NCBI GenBank assembly: GCA_964035575.1
Contig: OZ037889.1
Coordinates: 1,178,001-1,242,000, forward strand
Direction of reading: 5' to 3'
Source: Rhynchopus sp. YZ270_cl-10
Taxonomy: Eukaryota > Euglenozoa > Diplonemea > Diplonemida > Diplonemidae
Length of the DNA stretch: 64,000 nt
Position 1 is the first letter of the stretch; each line of letters starts with the position of its first letter. Below are positions 33,311-44,354 of the stretch, one piece after another. Made by a program: the position numbers and the translations under genes. The notes under the pieces are model-generated. The model was not told the origin of the DNA, did not search any database, and saw only the letters and a list, made by a program, of their open reading frames with translations.

Positions 33311-34468
33311 ATAGTGGAGTTCATCCTCGGGTGTCTACACTAATACCATACAATGCAACGAGGCCGAGTCGGCCTCGCCAAGGCCTGAAAATAAATACTC
33401 AGGCGTGCCTGAGGCGTACTCGGGATTAGTTACGTTTAAGTACGCCTCAGGCACGCCTGAGTATATTTATATTTCTTACCAGCATTTTTGTCATGAACAA
33501 AAAAGTATTTCCCCCCAAATTTTGTGGGTTTCGATTCAGAGGTAGCAAAATCTTTCAAATGCGGGGTCGCACGATGAAAAATGTGCCTCTGGGCCGGGCG
33601 AGTCGAAAAAATGAAAAGGGTTCGCTAAGCCTTGGTGCTGATGATATATATTTTGGTGGTACCTTCGGGTATTTCATTGGTTCAAGAATCATTGGAAACA
33701 AATTTCGGGGGTGCTTTTCGACTGGGTCCCTTCGGGCCCAACTAGATGCAAGACGGAAGAGGCTCATACAAGGCTGGGCCCTCTAACACTAAAGAGATCC
33801 CATCGAGATCCCAGAATTTTACACAGGCCTCCTTGATCCACAGACCACAGCTCTATTTTTAGTACAACTATGGGGTGACCAAAGGTCTTTTTTACACATA
33901 CCCGAGGTATGACTCATCTTCTGCGAAGCCTCTTTTTAGGAGGCAGTTTACTGTAAGCAGTAACCATGATATTTTTCCACCAAAAATATCTTGCGACCCG
34001 CAATTTTCTCAGCAGGACACCGAAAGTTGATTTCAGCACATTTCAGGGGGCGGGGGAAATACATGGCATGACTTAGAAACGTGATGACCTGTGCATAATT
34101 TTTATATATCAGCAGAAATATGAAACCGGGTATACTTTCCCCTGATTTTTGGTACAAACTTAAAGTCACGCACTTTTTGCTAAAAAAATTGTCCGACCCC
34201 GGACTTTTTTCAGATCGCTCCGGAAATGGATCAGAGGCCCTTTTTGCGGGGAATAAATACACACCAGGCGCCTGGAACGCAAGTATGCGTTGATATATAC
34301 TCAGGCGTGCCTGAGGCGTACTTAAACGTGACTAATCCCGAGTACGCCTCAGGCACGCCTCAGTGACGCCTCAGGCACGCCTCAGATATATTTTCCAGAT
34401 ATGAGTATTTTCAGGCGTACCCGGCCTCGTTGCATTGTATGTAATACAACCAAATTTTCAAAAAAGAT
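33311..34468 (+). repeat. GTGGAG/CTACAC A-tailed repeat split by a transposon
   Basis: The left part (33311-33346) ends CTACACTAATAC and the right part (34442-34468) begins TAATACAACCAAATTTTC. The 6 bases TAATAC are duplicated on either side of the 33347-34441 insertion, and the two halves otherwise make one standard repeat. Confidence 0.85.
33347..34441. mobile_element. 1,095-bp inverted-repeat element with 6-bp target duplication TAATAC
   Basis: CATACAATGCAACGAGGCCG starts it and its exact reverse complement ends it. Each end is followed inward by a large palindrome built from CAGGCGTGCCTGAGGCGTAC (33398-33461; mirrored at about 34300-34361), making the element strongly foldback. The unit CAGGCACGCCT is repeated extra times on the right. 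The centre has GTCCGACCCCGG...TCAGATCGCTCCGG, shared with the element at 58488-59791, and no convincing gene. Confidence 0.88.
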
Positions 34469-35605
34469 TTTTTGCAGTTTATTCCGTCTGTATTTTTGGG
34501 GGGGAGGTTTTTTTTAATATTAAGATGTGTTGTGTGTCGTCAGGACCACGTCATCTATTTCTTTGTTTTATTTTATTTTTTTCTCTCCACGTGCCTGCAT
34601 CCAACTAGAGGTGTCCGCATGTTATCAACTACGCTTTTTTTATTTTTATTTTTAGCTTCACGCGTTTTTCGTCCTTCCTTTGGGGGATTTGGTCCCATTG
34701 TTCGTTTCTCAAGCCTCCTTTTTCTTTTTTTTTGCTAAGACCCTGTACAAAAAAAATTTTTATTAAGAAAGATGGCTAAGCGAGGGTTCGGTTCATCTTA
34801 TACAAAAAAATTTCTCTCTCTCTCTCTTTTTTTTTTTTCGCCCCCTTCATCCCTCCTCTTCTTTGCAACTGTGCGTTTTCTTTTCTTTCTTATTTCTTTT
34901 TTCCTTTTTTTTGACAAAATATTTTTTGTGACAAATTGTCAATAAAACGGCAGAGAGGAATACGTAGGCAAAAAAAAATAAAAAAATGAGGGTAGCTCCT
35001 TCTTTGCGGATAACCATTTTATAAGAAAGGCTTGGTTCATCTCACCCAGGGCCTTTTTTTTTTTCTAGGCGGGGCGAGGGGGGAAAAATTGGTGTGAAAC
35101 CTTTCGTGTATTCCTTGTGTACTGTGCGTCGTTCTTTTTTTTTGAGAGAAATTCTGAACAAGAAAAAAAAATAACCTCTGTGTGAGTTCTCTCGTTTGGC
35201 CTTCTGGGGCTTAACAGGCTCAGAGGAGTAACCCAGAGGCTTTGCTTTCTTGGAATTTCCTGGAATTTCTTGGCACACAGAACATGCTGTGGGAGGACAC
35301 ATGCCCCTTTCCCCACCCTCCCCCCCTTTTTTGTTGTCCATTCCATCAAAATTACCAAAAAAAAAAATGTGTACGCCACACATCTAGTTTTCTCCTCTCA
35401 ACCCTCAAAAATCCCACCCACAAATGGGTGGGTAATAAACCCCCTTTGCGTCCACTCCTCCCCTTCCCGCAATCTCTCTTGTTAAAAAAAAAAATAGTGG
35501 AGCACACTCTAGGGTGGCTACACTAATACAACCAAGTTTTCAAAAAAAAAAAAAAACAGCCGAATTGGTTTCCTTGAAAGGGCTCCACAGAAAAGTTCGA
35601 GCGAT

Positions 35606-35636
<31 letters not shown>

Positions 35637-36042
35637 GAAAAACAAGGGAGTGCGAGAGAGGGGCATGTCTTGTGTGGATGATGATTCACACGAAGCGCTC
35701 ATTCGTCTTTCACGTTTTTATTTTTATTTTATTTTTGGCAGTTATTTTTGCAGAGAAAAAAATACTAAAAAAAAAAATTGGCAAATAATAATTGAAATGC
35801 TGTCTCTAGGTTTCCTGGGGTTATTTTGGGAAATTGTCTGCAACAAAAAAAGGAGGTATTTTCCCAAAGCGTATCAAACAACGATTCATGAGAGTATTAA
35901 ACACCCCCCCTTTTTTTTTTTGTTACGACTGTTTGTCTGTCTTTCCCGGTCACTGTATCAGATGAGGTGCTTGTTTCTTGCAATGAGGTATCAGTTTAGT
36001 AGGAAACGGCGAGAGAGACAAAAGAAAAAAAAAGTGTAAACG
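34469..36042. repeat. Gene-free stretch with stem-loop repeats
   Basis: It holds a GTGCCTGCATCC-type hairpin at 34598-34640, AAGATGGCTAAGCGAGGGTTCG at 34769-34801, a TAAGAAAGGCTTGGTTCATC relic at 35018-35046, and a 32-base T-run before 35637. No gene supported. Confidence 0.5.
35494..35557 (+). repeat. GTGGAG/CTACAC A-tailed repeat, CACACTCTAGGGTGG subtype
   Basis: The core is identical to the copy at 15424-15482 and ends in a 14-base A-run. Confidence 0.78.
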
Positions 36043-36210
36043 TGGTGCTATCCGTGGGGCGGTGTTTCACAAAGTTTCACAAAATTTCAATCCTATGCAC
36101 AACGTTTCACAACTTTTCACAACTATGTACCCACACCGTTGTGAAAAGTTGTGAATTTGATTTGAAATTTTGTGAAATTTTGTGAAACGCCGCCCCCCCG
36201 GATAGCACCA
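36043..36210. mobile_element. 168-bp foldback element rich in TTTCACAA
   Basis: TGGTGCTATCCG...GGGGCGG and CCGCCCCCC...CGGATAGCACCA are inverted ends. Internal TTTCACAAAATTTCA and TGAAATTTTGTGAAA extend the pairing. The same words (TTTTCACAAAATGTG, GTTGTGAAAAGTTGTG) build a second structure at 63722-63880. The target duplication is unclear. Confidence 0.65.
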
Positions 36211-37600
36211 AAAACGCATCCTTTAAGGTTGTCTCAAACCCGCAAACCGGGTTTTCGACACTATTACGTTTACAATTCAATTCGGAGGAAAGTGCAACCT
36301 GCTAACTTACCTTATTTTTCAAGCTTCATCCTGAAGTTGGGATACGATAACCGATCCCTGCTTTGCTTTTGTTTACTTTTTTTTTTAGTTTTTTTTTTTT
36401 ATAAAGTTAGATGCGTATGCACAGCGAAGCATAGTCATTTTTTTTTTTTTTTCAACTTTTGCGGGGGTTTGAGATATGATTCCTTTTATATACAATCCTT
36501 CCTCCTTCCTCCTTTTCTCTCCTTCCTCTCCTTCCCAAACTCGGTTCTATTTTTTTTTTTCACACCCAAAACAAAAAAATATTGAGTCCTTTTTAAAGGT
36601 TATTCACTAAATGTGCTTTTCTCATTGATGGTACAGTACCGTAACCGTAACAATGGACCGTACGTAATGTGGACCGTACAAAAGGAACATTTTCAGTTTT
36701 TGGGGAGCGTGGAACATGATTACGGTACACTATCGTGGTTACGGTATATGATAAGATGATACTATCGCTTTCATTAAAGGCGATTCAGTATAAACAGTTG
36801 AAGTTCAACTTAACTGCTCATTTATTGTACCAAGGTGCACAGTCAAAAAAAAAAAAAAACGAGGAGGGGTTTTTGTGTGTGTTTCAAAGCCAACTTAATA
36901 GCGGTGTAGAATGCAGGCGTAGTGAAGTTCTTAGGTTGGTGTTCTTCTTCTTCTTCTTTTTTTTGTTTTGTGTGTGCGGCCGCAGGGGATACCTGCCTTG
37001 CCTTGCATCCTGAGTCGGTCAGTAGGTGTTCCCCCCTATTTATTTGTATTTTTTTTTTAAAAAATACATTTTGACGAGCTCCGTGTAACGTTCATCCCTA
37101 AAAAAACCCCGTCAAAAACATAAACTGCCTCAAAAAAATATACCTGAGACAAGCTAGGGGGGTTTTTTTTTCTCTTGTTGTTCCACCGACGGAGTGCCCT
37201 GTATCGAGGCATCTTTGCACTGTCAGCTTTCACCCTTTTTTTTCCACATCTCATCTCTTTTTGCTGACAAAGCATCTGACACGCCCAACACTTCTCTGTG
37301 ACACGGTGCTGTCACACACCGCTGTTGGCCCCTCTCCCCTGTTTGGTAATAACTACAAAACTATCAAGCAAAATTAAACAGAGCACAAAGCACTTTCAAA
37401 ACATACAAAAAACATTTTCAAACTCCCCTGTTTGGTCTACAGTAAAGTCTCCGTGGCTGTCCACCAGGACACGAGGCTTCTTGACTTCTCATCCTGGGAT
37501 ACCCAATTTCTAGTGCATGTGCTTATGTACACAAGAGTATTCGTCATATTTGGATCCTCAATGGGGAAGACTTTTTTAATGGGAAATATGGGTGGGGGTA
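36211..37600. repeat. Gene-free stretch with a weak inverted-repeat element
   Basis: CAGTACCGTAACCGTAAC and GGTTACGGTATATG at about 36638-36752 are imperfect inverted ends of a possible small element with internal GGACCGTAC repeats. It also holds a GAGGCATCTTTGCACTGTCAGC hairpin at 37185-37235 and an A-rich AGAGCACAAAGCACTTTCAA...TTTTCAAACTCCCC repeat at 37348-37430. Confidence 0.45.
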
Positions 37601-37730
37601 ATGGTAGCAGTATTGTGATGGGAGCCCATTGGAAATACGCAAAATACATCAAAATATGTCACAATACGATGATGTATTGTGACGTATTTTTGCGTCTTCC
37701 AATGGGCTCCCAGCACAGTACTGCCACCAT
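37601..37730. mobile_element. 130-bp hairpin MITE on TA, copy 2 of 3
   Basis: The left 40 bases match copy 1 at 29744. TA flanks both ends (37599-37600, 37731-37732). The hairpin loop is shortened by fewer ATACATCACA units. Confidence 0.82.
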
Positions 37731-39596
37731 TAAGCATGGGGCATTCCCATATTTCCCCCATATTTGGGTATTGGGTTTATTCATCTTAAAAAATTTCTTC
37801 ACCCCTCCTCCTCCTCTTCACACAGACACGAATCTATTTGCTTCTCTTTTGTTTATTTTATGAGTGCATCCTTTGGGTGCTACCATATACACCAAGGTTT
37901 CAAAAAAAGGGGGGTACCCCAGATCAGAGGCCTTTACGTGAGGGTGATACCTGGACTGTGCAGGGTGCTTGCGTGGTGGGTGCACTACTCCAATAGTATC
38001 AAAATAATGTTCAGGAGACTGAGGAAAAAAAAACCCCCCCGGCGTGGGTAAAGTTTGTGAGAGAAATACAATAGAAAAAAGAGTTTTACAACAAAAGAAA
38101 AAAAGGAAAAAAAATAATTAAAAAAAAAGAAAAAAAGCTTCACCTCCCTCTCTCTTTTTCCCTTCTTCATATACTTATTTTTAGTTTTTAAAAGATGTGT
38201 GTGTGCACGAGAGGCACATTCACATTCATTTGATAATACAGCACATACGTCTCTTTGTTATATTATTTACGACTAAGCACGTGGCTTGTCATCTTAGCAC
38301 ACCCGATCTCTTGAAATCAAACTCCAAAAACAAGAGAGAAACCAAACCAAGAACAAACACACTTCAAAAAAAAAAAAAATCAAAAAAAAAAAGCGTTAGT
38401 GAGCTCATCCTCGGGTGGCTACACTAATATCAAAAAAACAAAAAAAAAAAAAAAAAAAAAAAAAACAAACAAACACCCGTTCTCTCTCTTTTCCCCCCTC
38501 TCGTCTTTACTCGCTTCCTTTTGAGGTTCACTCATTGATTGGGAATGCCTGTATTGTGTTTTTTATTATTATTGTCATTTTTATTGATCCCTCCTCCTAT
38601 GCTATCAATATTGATTGCATATGTTGAAATACTTTTTTATTGGACGTATGCACGAGGGGCCTATTCCATATTCCATATTTCAGTTTTCTCTCTCTTTTTT
38701 TTTAGTCAGTGCCTGCGTCCCAGAGGTGTTTGCACTATCAACTTCACCTTTTTTTTTCTCTGTTCATGAGCGTTTTTTTGGCTATAGAAATTAAAAGCCT
38801 TTTTGCAGTGGCAAATCGGCAAACGAACTGACCCTTAAAATATATTGCAAAAAACGCTGAGTTTTTTTGCAGGTCCAAGAAGGAGGAGTAGGGACTCAAT
38901 TCTTTCAATAAGTTATCAATTAAAAAAATGAAAGTGAAGATATGCACAACTGTGGCAACACAATCGAGGCAACTCCACTACTCCAACAATTTATCAAAAA
39001 AAAAAAAAAAAAAAAAAAAAAAACAGTATGCCTGTATTGCGCCCACCTTTTCTGGTATGGGGGGTTTTGAACAACGAAAACCGTTTTCAGTGAAATCTTT
39101 TATTTTTAAAAAAAAATTATTTTTATAGCTGTATCAAAAGCAGCGAAGAAGAATACCGCCGTATCCAGTCTTTCAAAATATTGTGCCGTTCTTCGTTCGT
39201 ATCCGATACGTCGAAGTTGCAAAAAACAAAAACAAACAAAAAAAAAAAAAACAAAAAAAAAAAAAGCAAAAAAAAAAACAACAAAAAAAACTAAAAAAAA
39301 CATTACAAAAAGACAGATCTTCCTTCTCGCCCCCTCCTTTTTTTATCAGTATACGACATGCACGAAAATGGATGTAGGTAACTGCAGTGGTTGGGGGAGT
39401 GTCCATACCACCGTGCACCGCTCATGCTCACATACCAAATAGACGAGAGGGGCGTGGTATTTCAAGTCACAACTTTTTTTTCATATATCAGATGCAAACC
39501 ACAAAAATGGATGTAGGACTGCATGGTTGGGTGTCCACCCTCGGTCATTGTACTAAGGTATACTATCACGAGAGAGCTGTTGTATTTCAACTCTAC
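37731..39596. repeat. Gene-free stretch dense in stem-loop repeats
   Basis: It holds a GATGTGTGTGTGCACGAGAGGCACATTC hairpin at 38190-38220; a degraded ACTAAGCACGTGGCTTGTCATCTTAG at 38272-38298; an A-tailed repeat at 38396-38460; a CTATGCTATCAAT/ATTGATTGCATA hairpin at 38588-38632; a GTGCCTGCGTCCCAGAGGTG hairpin at 38705-38745; and CGAGAGGGGCGTGGTATTTC and ACGAGAGAGCTGTTGTATTTC at 39442-39470 and 39557-39592. All are plus-oriented. Confidence 0.6.
38930..38998 (+). repeat. GTGGAG-type A-tailed repeat (CAATCGAGGCAACTCCAC)
   Basis: AGTGAAGATATGCACAACTG, TGGCAACACAATCGAGGCAA, CTCCACTACTCCAACAATTT, then a 26-base A-run. The stem has drifted on both sides (GTGAAG with CTCCAC). Confidence 0.72.
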
Positions 39597-39720
39597 TTTT
39601 TTACGCACACTACTTTGTGAACGGAAAGTGCCACGTCGTTCCACCCAACAGATGAGAGTGTGTGTGGAAGCCTCGACGCATCAGACAACTACAAGAAGGG
39701 TAAGGGAACGACACATGACA
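39597..39720 (+). repeat. GTGTGTGGAAG dispersed repeat, copy 2 of 3
   Basis: CTTTGTGAACGGAAAGTGCC, ACGTCGTTCCACCCAACAG, GTGTGTGGAAGCCTCGACGC, ATCAGACAACTACAAGAAGG and GGGAACGACACATGACAC align with 9455-9610. It lies 150 bases upstream of the small gene at 39871. Confidence 0.65.
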
Positions 39721-39870
39721 CACTTTTTACTTATACCACACACCCTACCTCACAGACAATCTACACATAACCCAAACTACCTTTTTTTTTTCCTTTTGAT
39801 TCCAACAGTCCCCCCTTTTTGTCTCCTTCTTATCTCCATTCGCATCCGCATCTTTTTGTTCTTTATTGTA

Positions 39871-40254
39871 ATGGCCGTCCGGCAGGTCTGGTGTGAGGCT
39901 TCGTGGCGTGACAGTATCCCTGCTTGGCTTGATGATGTCGCGCAGTGTGAAGGGTGGCTGCAGGAGTGTGGTAGTGCAGAATCTAAGGTGAGGGAGAAGG
40001 CAAGGAGGCAGTGCCAGCTGCACCACCACCACCACCGTGGGAGCAAAAGGGCGCACTTCAACAACTGTGACCAAGAGGAGCTCTCAGTGGATGCAGTGCC
40101 CGACAGCTCTGACAGCTCAGCGACCTACACAGCACCGCACAGCGATGTGCCCACGTTGCATGTAATGAGCCAAATCGCTCTTTGGCAGCAAGCAGATTTA
40201 ACCATGGCGCAGAACAAATTTATTGATGACGAAGACGTTGCAGTGACGATATAA
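39871..40254 (+). CDS. Small unrecognised protein, 127 residues
   Basis: ATG at 39871 follows a pyrimidine-rich leader and opens MAVRQVWCEASWRDSIPAWL, ending DEDVAVTI at 40251 with stop TAA. The body is GC-rich with balanced codons, unlike the T- and A-run frames around it. Features: three Trp and four Cys in the first 50 residues, a basic patch with five consecutive His (about residues 51-55), a Ser/Asp-rich middle (VPDSSDSS) and an acidic C-terminus. There is no signal peptide or membrane segment and no known domain. The frame is open upstream of the ATG through a repeat, so an upstream exon is not excluded. No AATAAA follows. It could be a short gene or one exon of a longer gene. Confidence 0.5.
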   Translation: MAVRQVWCEASWRDSIPAWLDDVAQCEGWLQECGSAESKVREKARRQCQLHHHHHRGSKRAHFNNCDQEELSVDAVPDSSDSSATYTAPHSDVPTLHVMSQIALWQQADLTMAQNKFIDDEDVAVTI

Positions 40255-41218
40255 AAAAATATTATATGAGGATTGGGATAAGGGATACAGAATATCCTTT
40301 GGGAAAAAAAAAAATGGATTTTTGCGTGATGTTTGTGGTCTCTTGCTGATTTTGTCGAGTAACAATTTGCTTTTTTTTTGTTTTGTTTGCGGGTCTCAGA
40401 AAATACCTATTTTTTTTTTTTGTTTCAAAATGCAACGAGAAAGGAAATTTCCTTCTTGTGTTGCATCTCTTTGTCTTCCCCACCTCACTTTCACACCCTT
40501 TTTTAAAATGCGATTTAATGTGACTGTGAAGGGATGGGAAAAAAAAGGCAGGGAAAAAAAAAAAGAAAAAAAAACGCGAAAGAAAAAGCAAACACTTTAT
40601 CGACAGAAACACAACCCCAAATAGAGGTGAGTGGGATTCACACTAAACGAGCTGAACCTTTTTTTTTTCTCCCCCTCCAAGGGGCGCAGGTTCACAGTCT
40701 AAACATTTCTTTGTTTTTTTTTTCCTTGGTGATCACCTTACCAAGATTTTCTTTTCTTTTTCTTTTTTTTTTTTTTTTGAAGGCGAAAACCAATACGATG
40801 CGTTTCATGAGCACACATTCACCTTTTAATGGTTTCTTTTTTTCTTTTGAAAGGCGATTCACTCCCTGTTTCATGACACAATCCCTACCTACTCATATAC
40901 CCAACCATCCTGGGTATTATTCTGCATACATATATCCCAAAACAAACCTGATTTCAACAACATCCACATGTAGCTGCTCTCGGAGTGCACCTGCGTGAAG
41001 CTTGAGGGTGCACGGTCCGCACACTCACATCCATTTTTTTTTGTTTTGTCTGATGCAGTGATGTTCCGTGAAATGGGGGGGGTTTTTTTTTTTGTCACGC
41101 TACCCCAACATAGGTACGGTCACTGCAGTGCACAACCAGACATCCAAACAGTCAACAAAGTTACTTCTTCCCCCCTTCAACCCTGCCCCGTCTCCCAAAG
41201 ATGAAGAAAAAAAAAGTA

Positions 41219-41277
41219 TAGTGGAGTTCATCCTTGGGTGTCTACACTAATACAACAAAGTTTTCAAAAAAAAAAAG
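41219..41277 (+). repeat. GTGGAG/CTACAC A-tailed repeat
   Basis: Consensus copy with TTCATCCTTGGGTGT in the loop and CAACAAAGTTTTC before the A-run. Confidence 0.78.
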
Positions 41278-42106
41278 ACTGACGATACCTGAGTACAAAG
41301 GCTTCGGCCAACATTGAGTACGGGGACTAGGTCCCAAGCGGGCCCTTAAGGAGAGCGTCGATACAATAAACAGTAGTGTCAGCCCAGCGTTCCGAATGTC
41401 TCATTTCTGCCCTCAACATCGTGAGGTGCATCGTTAGTGGAGTATCCTTGTCTTCAAGAAAAAAGGGTCGTAATTGAGTTGCAATGTTCCTCTTTTTTTG
41501 GGGGTGATTTTTTTGTTTGCATGAAGCAAAACAAAACAAAAAAAAAGTATAGTGGAGTTCATCTTCGGGTGTCTACACACTAAAACAAATAGTGGAAGAC
41601 ACATCCAGTCCACAAGGGGGTTTTTTGCAGAAAAAAATAGCTATTTTTTTTTTTTTTTTTTCCCGACCAGAAAAGTCGTTTTCTTGATGAGTGTTTTCTG
41701 CTCAGAAATCACGAATCAAGAGAAAACGGATTTTTTGGGAGGTGAAAACAGGGCTTTGTTGAAATTTTCTGGCTTTGAGGAACTTTCGCACACAATTTTC
41801 ACAGATTTTGCCTGTGAACCTGTGTACCTGTGTACCTGGGCCGAAAATGCACCAGGTACCTGTGTGCCAGGTACCACCCAGAAAACGAACATATTAACCA
41901 GAAAAGTGAAAATGGCTACTCGACGTGAAAAGTATCTGGAAAAAGTTCAAAAAATCCAGAAAATTTCAACAAAGAATGTTTTATCTAAAAACACAACAAA
42001 AACGAGTTCTAAAAAAAACACATTTTATTTTCAAAGTTCAGTCTCAAAACACCCCCCTCCCTCGAAAAGAAGGGGCCAATAAAGTGTATTTTTTATTTTT
42101 TTTTAA

Positions 42107-42170
42107 AGTGGAGATGATTGCACAACTGTGGCAACACAACCGAGGCAACTACATTACTCCCACAATTTAC
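42107..42170 (+). repeat. GTGGAG...CAACCGAGGCAACTACAT A-tailed repeat
   Basis: GTGGAGATGATTGCACAACT, GTGGCAACACAACCGAGGCA, ACTACATTACTCCCACAATT. Two extra bases in the 5' stem and one stem substitution relative to 32471-32533. Confidence 0.72.
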
Positions 42171-42732
42171 CCAAAAGAAAAAATACGCACACACATCGTT
42201 AGGTGCCCTCAGCACCACCCTGACACAAAAAACAAAAGCAAAATCAACAGTATCATAAAATCCCATTCAAATCACTCCAGCACCATCCTGTCGCGGTTCT
42301 CCGTCTTGGGTACAGAAAGTGTGGCCCTCCTGCGAGGACACTCCAGGAACATACACACACCGTTTCCCTCCTTGGTGAAGGCACGCCGCTAGTAACATAA
42401 TTCCACAACCCGCCCGTTCCATTTTTTTCATTTTGAAATTATGAAATAATTTTTCATTTTGAACAACTTGGTTGTGTGCACAACCCGAGGAAGCTCCAGT
42501 ATATTTCTTATTTTTTTTTTTTTCTTTTTTCTTTTTTGTCTTCCTTAGGTCATCAAGCAAATGAGAGTCAGTTCCTTTATACCAACATACCGTTAAAAGA
42601 ACAAAGTATCCCATATGTAGGGGAACTCCACGAAAACGAGAGATAACGGTGAGGTAAACGGCTGCGTGCGGACCACTTGCGTAAGGGAGGTGTCTTTTCA
42701 TCCTAATTTGTGTCTGCATCCGTAACGTCTTC

Positions 42733-42763
<31 letters not shown>

Positions 42764-43556
42764 AAACCTCTCAGAGACCTTAGTGCCTAACGTCATCAAT
42801 GACGTTAGCCTCGTACTAAACAGCCTCGCCCTTTTATTTTTTAGAACGATCCCATATGTACACACGAGAGGAATATTCATCTATTGAAGTTTTCCTTAAG
42901 GTGGCTAAGCGATGCTGACCATCTTATTTTGATTTTTTGATTTTTGATTTTTGACTTTTTTTTTTTTCCATGTGCCAAAAATATTTTTTTGGTATATACA
43001 TCACACTATGCTAAAGGAGATGCGGCAGCGTCTTTGTGCCTTAGTGTTCGCTCGTCTGAAAGGTCAGTACACAATGTATTTGACCTGACAAACAACCCCA
43101 CTGTTATCCTCCCATATTTTCACCCCCCTCCGCACAATTCTGAAAAAAAAAAAAAACAAGAAAAAAACAAGAAAACAAAACAAGAGTACAAAGCAAACAA
43201 CTTCATAAAAACCCATTCAAAACTCCCCACCATATTCCCATTTTATCACTCAAGTAACAACCCCCCCCTCTCCTTCATGTTTGTTTATTCTTCAAAAAAA
43301 AAAAAAAAAATCTTGTGAAGAAAAATTGTGGCTGCTATGTTATAGTGGTCTATAATCAAACAAAAAACTTTCTTTTTTTAAAAGGCCCCATTTTTTTAGT
43401 GATTTTGGGTGTTGCCAATAAACTCCTCTCCCCACAACCCCATGTGTGAATAACTTCTCCCCCCCACCTCCCCTGGTTTCTCAACCTCATCCGTCCTGTA
43501 CATGCCCCATTCCTTTCTCATTGACTATGTATTCTCGATTCATGAGATGTCCCCTA

Positions 43557-43909
43557 GGCATACAGTGCACACGACTCGTGTTATCGTATCTTATCGTATT
43601 TGGGATCTGAGCGAAAAATTATTGCATACAACTCGTATATTATCGTGTATACGATTATGTGTCGAAACCCCGTGTAAAAAAATTTATCATATATTTGGTG
43701 CTCCTGAAATAAAAAATACCAAGTATGCAACGACTACGTACTAAGTACGCAATATAGGGTATTCCTGTATTTTTTTTTTTTTCTTTCGTGCACAAAGTGC
43801 GCAGCAAGTACGCAAAATGGGGTTTTCAGGAGCACCAATATATTATGCAATACTTTCATACGATAATTATTATCGTATCCGATAATACGACTCCCGTGCA
43901 CTGTATGCC
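43557..43909. mobile_element. 353-bp foldback element on TA with a second inverted-repeat unit inside
   Basis: GGCATACAGTGCAC starts and GTGCACTGTATGCC ends it, with TA at both flanks, followed inward by TATCGTAT-rich palindromic sequence. Inside, TGGTGCTCCTGAAA and TTTTCAGGAGCACCA (about 43698-43838) form another inverted pair flanked by ATATATT on both sides, consistent with a nested insertion. The inner unit holds CACAAAGTGCGCAGCAAGTACGCAA, which also occurs near 11098. Confidence 0.7.
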
Positions 43910-44354
43910 TAGGGTGAGCCATCCCAGCACTTTTTACCCCCAGGCCAAGATCTTCACGGTTTCTGGAGGAAGTGCCACGGACCCCCCGGGATGCAGTTTT
44001 AGGTCCAGCCCACAGAAAAAGAAGGGGGAAAAAAAAACACACAGTGCAGACTGCTTGCGTGGCAGGTGCACTGTGTGCACATCCTATCAAACAAAACAAA
44101 ATGTATTATCAAACCCACCGCTTTCTCCTTATTGTTGTATTTTCCTTATTTTTTTCTTTCTTTCTTCTTTACTTCGTCATTTTTCTTCTTATGTTTCTTC
44201 TTTTTGATGATGTGCACCAGAGTCCATTCATCGTATGGGTCCGTCCATAAAATCCCCCACAATCTGAGTTCATTTAGAAAAAAAAAAAAAACGGTGAAAA
44301 ATTCCAATCTGGTGCTAACTTGGTGGCAGATAAGCCTCAATGTTACCTGTAGGG

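Larger units (their letters stand above)
40255..43556. repeat. Gene-free stretch with repeats
   Basis: Contents: A-tailed GTGGAG repeats (41219-41277, 41549-41588, minus-strand 42462-42512); a TGTCGA-family relic AAAGGCTTCGGCCAACATTGAGTAC at 41283-41370; palindromic GGTACCTG words at 41817-41877; a (TCT)n run at 42728-42756; hairpin relics at 42843-42880 and 42899-42930; and an A-rich CTTCATAAAAACCCATTCAA repeat at 43181-43235. No protein gene supported. Confidence 0.55.

Noticed and set aside
33493-33786. 97-codon frame inside the 33347-34441 element as a transposase
   Set aside because: No recognisable transposase motif, and the reading frame covers shared non-coding blocks.
36638-36752. 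Well-defined MITE with TACCGTAACC ends
   Set aside because: The inverted ends are imperfect and no target duplication could be fixed, so it is mentioned only as a possible element.
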